NCBI GenBank assembly: GCA_903901395.1
Contig: CAIUQW010000085.1
Span: forward strand, 1 to 15,624
DNA from: an uncultured Chlorobiales bacterium
GTDB taxonomy: Bacteria > Bacteroidota > Chlorobiia > Chlorobiales > Chlorobiaceae
Reading direction: 5' to 3'
Length of the DNA: 15,624 nt
Notes under the pieces: model-generated
Seen by the model: only the letters and a program-made list of their open reading frames with translations
Databases searched by the model: none
Told to the model about the DNA's origin: nothing
Shown: in pieces, positions 12,892 through 15,624 of the stretch
How positions within the stretch are numbered: the first letter of the stretch is position 1
Layout of the letters: each line of letters starts with the position of its first letter
Translations under genes and position numbers: made by a program

Positions 12892-14649
12892 ATGAAAAAT
12901 CTGCTGGCCCTGCGCCCATATTTTTTACGCTACCGGAAATCGCTTTCCTACGGTATCATTTGCGTCATCGCCACCAATTTTTTCGCCGTGGCCGCGCCGC
13001 GTTATCTCGGTGAGGCAATCGACCTCATGGGCAAGCCCTTCGAGATGCAGGAGATTCTGCACAAAGCGGGTCTCTATATTCTGTTCGCGGCGCTCAGCGG
13101 CATCACGCTCTATCTCGTTCGACAGCTCATCATCGTCACCTCGCGTCATATCGAGTTCGATCTCAAGAACGATTATTACGCCCATTTGCAGACCCTCTCC
13201 ACTTCATTTTACGACACCACCGGTTCGGGCGAGCTGATTTCGAGGGGCACCAACGACCTGAACGCCATCCGCGATTTTCTCGGGCCAGGCATCATGTACT
13301 CGATCAATACGCTGTTCCGACTGCTTTTCGCGATGGGCGCGATGCTATCGATCTCTCCGCTTCTGACGCTGTTCGCCCTGCTGCCCGCGCCGTTTCTCAG
13401 CTGGTCGGTTTACAAGACGGGCGTATCGCTTCAGAAAAAATCCAAGCAGATTCAGGAAAATTACGCTTCCATCACCAACCTCGTACAGGAGAACATCTCC
13501 GGCATCCGGGTGGTCAAGAATTACAACCGCGAAGCCTGGGAGACCAGTCGCTTCGAGGCGCTGAACCGCGACTATTACGACAAGAACCTGCATCTTGGCA
13601 GAATTCAGGCGGGATTCATGGCGGTGCTGACGGCAATGACGGCGCTGTCGTTGATCCCTGTCATCTGGGCGGGCGGCCTCAATGTGATGAAGGGCACCAT
13701 GACCGTCGGCGACATCGCCCAGTTCGTGGTCTATGTGACGATGCTGAGCTGGCCGATCATCTCGATTGGCTGGGTGACCAATATTGTCCAGAAGGCGGAG
13801 GCCGCGCAAGGCAGGCTGAACGAGATTTTGGACAGGAAATCGGAGATCGTCGAACAAAAATCCGCTGGACAGGCGAGCGATGCGACGAAACCGCTCAAGG
13901 GCGAGCTGATGTTCGACAATGTCGGGTTCGCCTATCCGTCGGAGCCTGACCGGCAAGTGCTGCGCAATATTTCGTTTAGCGTCGAGCCGGGTGAGAAACT
14001 CGCCATCGTCGGGGCGACCGGCTCCGGCAAGTCCTCTCTGGTCAACCTCATTCCGCGCCTCTACGACCCGTCGAGCGGGCGCATCACTATCGCCGGGCGC
14101 GACATCCGCAGTCTGCCGCTCGGCACGATCCGGCGCACTATCGGCTTCGTGCCGCAATCGAATTTCCTCTTTTCGGACACGATTCGCAACAACATCGATT
14201 TCGGCAGCAACGACGGCGGCATTGACGTCCTCGAAGCAAGCCGCATCGCCATGCTGCATAACGATGTGGAGGATTGCCCGGACGGTTTCGACACAATGCT
14301 CGGCGAAAAGGGGATCAACCTCTCGGGCGGCCAGAAGCAGCGCGCCTGCATCGCCCGGGCGCTCCGGTGGCATCCGTCGATTCTCGTACTCGACGACGCG
14401 CTCTCGGCGGTCGATACCGCCACCGAGGCGAGCATCTTCGACGGCCTGCTGAAGAAGCTGCCCGAAACCACCATCGTGCTGATCAGCCATCGCATTTCGA
14501 CGGTGAGGAACTGCGACCGCATCATTGTGCTGCACGACGGCGCTATCGCCGAAAGCGGCACCCACGAAGAGCTGCTCGAAAACGGCCACTACTACGCCGA
14601 CCTCTACATGCAGCAAATGCTCGAAGAGGAGATTAGTGCGCTGAGCTGA
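12892..14649 (+). CDS. ABC exporter half-transporter with degenerate catalytic site (MdlA/TM287-like)
   Basis: A 585-residue inner-membrane protein with an ABC transmembrane type 1 domain of six helices (about 17-305) fused to an ATPase domain (about 338-575), as in lipid, drug and peptide exporters. The ATPase has Walker A GATGSGKSS (374-382), Q-loop Gln422, signature LSGGQ (477-481), Walker B ILVLD (497-501) and switch His533. The residue after Walker B, normally the catalytic Glu, is Asp502. In heterodimeric exporters such as TM287/288 or BmrCD, one partner has exactly this Glu-to-Asp change with a normal signature, so this protein probably needs a second subunit. None is adjacent. The start ATG at 12892 gives the usual N-terminus; the AAGAAGG before it is unusually close. 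Cargo is unknown. Confidence 0.93.
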   Translation: MKNLLALRPYFLRYRKSLSYGIICVIATNFFAVAAPRYLGEAIDLMGKPFEMQEILHKAGLYILFAALSGITLYLVRQLIIVTSRHIEFDLKNDYYAHLQTLSTSFYDTTGSGELISRGTNDLNAIRDFLGPGIMYSINTLFRLLFAMGAMLSISPLLTLFALLPAPFLSWSVYKTGVSLQKKSKQIQENYASITNLVQENISGIRVVKNYNREAWETSRFEALNRDYYDKNLHLGRIQAGFMAVLTAMTALSLIPVIWAGGLNVMKGTMTVGDIAQFVVYVTMLSWPIISIGWVTNIVQKAEAAQGRLNEILDRKSEIVEQKSAGQASDATKPLKGELMFDNVGFAYPSEPDRQVLRNISFSVEPGEKLAIVGATGSGKSSLVNLIPRLYDPSSGRITIAGRDIRSLPLGTIRRTIGFVPQSNFLFSDTIRNNIDFGSNDGGIDVLEASRIAMLHNDVEDCPDGFDTMLGEKGINLSGGQKQRACIARALRWHPSILVLDDALSAVDTATEASIFDGLLKKLPETTIVLISHRISTVRNCDRIIVLHDGAIAESGTHEELLENGHYYADLYMQQMLEEEISALS

Positions 14650-14673
14650 GGGAGAGAGTGTAATGTAAGATTA

Positions 14674-14766
14674 TGGACGTTGATGGACATTGATGGACGC
14701 CGATGGACAAATCTCCCGAAGAATCCCTCTTCCGTCCATTTTGTCCATAAAGTCCATCAGCGTCCA
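14674..14766. repeat. Decamer-phased TGGAC/GTCCA inverted-repeat element, copy 2
   Basis: Four TGGAC pentamers start at 14674, 14684, 14694 and 14704, exactly 10 bp apart. After a 25-base loop, four GTCCA pentamers start at 14734, 14743, 14752 and 14762. The arms can fold into a long hairpin with small bulges. The four-plus-four layout and loop length match the copy at 9088-9179, while the spacer bases differ between copies. Like the first copy it occupies a convergent gap, here between the ABC exporter (stop at 14649) and the radical SAM gene (stop at 14779). Confidence 0.82.
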
Positions 14767-14778
14767 CGCTGCTTGAAT

Positions 14779-15624
14779 TCACGCCAGCGCGGCCAGCTGC
14801 CGCCGCAAATCTCGCCTTGAGAGGCCGTACATGTGCACATACAGCATGTTGAACATCAGCACTGCCGAGCGGAGCGTGGGAGCTTTTCTTGCCCGTTCGA
14901 TGGCGTGGCGGGGGGTGAAGACCTTTTTGGTGAGGGCGGTGTAGCTCGGGATGAACTGGTCGAGCGTCATCTGCTTTGGGTAGTAGAGCATCTCCTGGCC
15001 CCACGAAAAGCGGAAGGCGTCGTGGTCGTCGCTTGGGTGCATGAGGCGGCCCTCTTCGGCGAGGCGGGTGAATACGCCGGTGCCGGGAATCGGGCGCAAC
15101 AGGTTGATGCCCGGCACGTCGATGCCGGTCTCTTCGATGAAGGCTTCGATTCGCTCCGCCATCGCGAGCGTGTCGCCGTCGAGTCCGTAGATGAAGCTGC
15201 CGTAAACGCAGATGCCCGCTTGCCGGATTGCCTTGATGCAGCGCGACTGGCGCTCGGCGGGGTTGTGGAATTTGTGGTGCGCCCGGTTGCTCTCGTCGGC
15301 GAGGCTCTCGATGCCCACCAAAAGCGCTCCGCAGCCCGATCTGGCGAAGATGTCGAGCAGCTTGGGATTCTCGCCGAGCAGCGTTGTGGCCTGTCCCACC
15401 CAGCGGATTTTGAAGGGAATGAGCTTCGCGAACAGCTCCGAGGCGTACGCTTCGTTGGCGTTGACCGTATCGTCGAGGAAAAAGAAGATACGCTTGTCCT
15501 GCCGAAGAAACGCCTCCACCTCACGCACCACTTCGCCGACCGGGCGGTGGCGGAGCTTGTGGCCGTTCATGACGTGCACGTTGCAGAAGTCGCAACTGTA
15601 GGGGCAGCCGCGCGTGGTCTGCAC
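14779..15624 (-). CDS. Radical SAM enzyme, B12-binding/DUF4070-like group (partial, N-terminus outside window)
   Basis: The 282 C-terminal codons of a larger gene whose 5' end lies beyond base 15624. The [4Fe-4S] cluster motif CPYSCDFC (CxxxCxxC, in TRGCPYSCDFCNV) is at the extreme visible start. Next come the radical SAM barrel segments (FFFLDDTVNAN, LLVGIESLADESNRAHHKFHN, VYGSFIYGLDGDT) and a C-terminal region INLLRPIPGTGVFTRLAEEGRL, as in enzymes that carry an N-terminal cobalamin-binding domain and a DUF4070 tail. That group includes the BchQ/BchR bacteriochlorophyll methyltransferases of green sulfur bacteria and hopanoid methylase HpnP. The cobalamin domain would be in the missing part, so membership is an inference and the substrate is unknown. 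The frame begins at the window edge with GTG, which is an internal codon, not a start. Confidence 0.88.
   Translation of the reverse strand: MQTTRGCPYSCDFCNVHVMNGHKLRHRPVGEVVREVEAFLRQDKRIFFFLDDTVNANEAYASELFAKLIPFKIRWVGQATTLLGENPKLLDIFARSGCGALLVGIESLADESNRAHHKFHNPAERQSRCIKAIRQAGICVYGSFIYGLDGDTLAMAERIEAFIEETGIDVPGINLLRPIPGTGVFTRLAEEGRLMHPSDDHDAFRFSWGQEMLYYPKQMTLDQFIPSYTALTKKVFTPRHAIERARKAPTLRSAVLMFNMLYVHMYGLSRRDLRRQLAALA

Noticed and set aside
13345..14616. Minus-strand open frame of 423 codons opposite the ABC exporter
   Set aside because: It is a GC-rich shadow of a gene with intact Walker and signature motifs. Its translation is Arg/Ala/His-rich with no domain.

Overview
The window comes from a green sulfur bacterium (Chlorobi/Chlorobiota), most likely a Chlorobaculum. 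The deciding gene is fmoA at 11029-12129, which encodes the Fenna-Matthews-Olson bacteriochlorophyll a protein, a marker of green sulfur bacteria that is otherwise known only from a few phototrophic acidobacteria. The GC-rich coding sequence, an intact IspE of the MEP isoprenoid pathway and a strong fmoA terminator fit this. Species assignment is inference; no search was possible.

Layout. Positions 1-694: an unassigned 5' end, then a flavodoxin-fold NAD(P)H-dependent FMN reductase. Positions 695-1598: an AT-rich, gene-poor stretch leading to a PEP-CTERM exported protein (1599-2141), followed by a long inverted repeat. Positions 2271-3013: a 2-Cys peroxiredoxin on the minus strand with its own intrinsic terminator and a promoter/operator-like region, which it shares divergently with a HigB/HigA toxin-antitoxin pair (3201-3867). 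Positions 3904-6129: an AzgA-type purine permease followed by a nitrilase-superfamily hydrolase, closed by a GC-rich hairpin terminator. Positions 6156-7913: divergent ispE (minus) and a SPOR-domain exported protein (plus). The SPOR gene is followed closely by a sigma-54 activator without a sensory domain (7945-9072). Positions 9181-10791: lnt (minus), divergent from fmoA. Positions 11029-12682: fmoA and a convergent MerR-family regulator share a bidirectional terminator. Positions 12892-14649: an ABC half-exporter with a degenerate catalytic site. Positions 14779-15624: the C-terminal part of a radical SAM enzyme (minus) that runs off the window.

Most genes are housekeeping or accessory genes of different pathways in short transcription units. 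Likely units are higBA (perhaps reading into azgA and the nitrilase), and the SPOR gene with the sigma-54 regulator. Envelope functions recur: Lnt lipoprotein maturation, the SPOR protein, the ABC exporter and the PEP-CTERM protein.

The most unusual signal is a pair of related non-coding elements, at 9088-9179 and 14674-14766. Each has four TGGAC pentamers phased at exactly 10 bp, a 24-25 nt loop, then four GTCCA pentamers at 9-10 bp. Both fill the gap between two convergent genes. They are not CRISPRs or ordinary terminators, and they look like a dispersed family of decamer-phased hairpin elements at gene ends.
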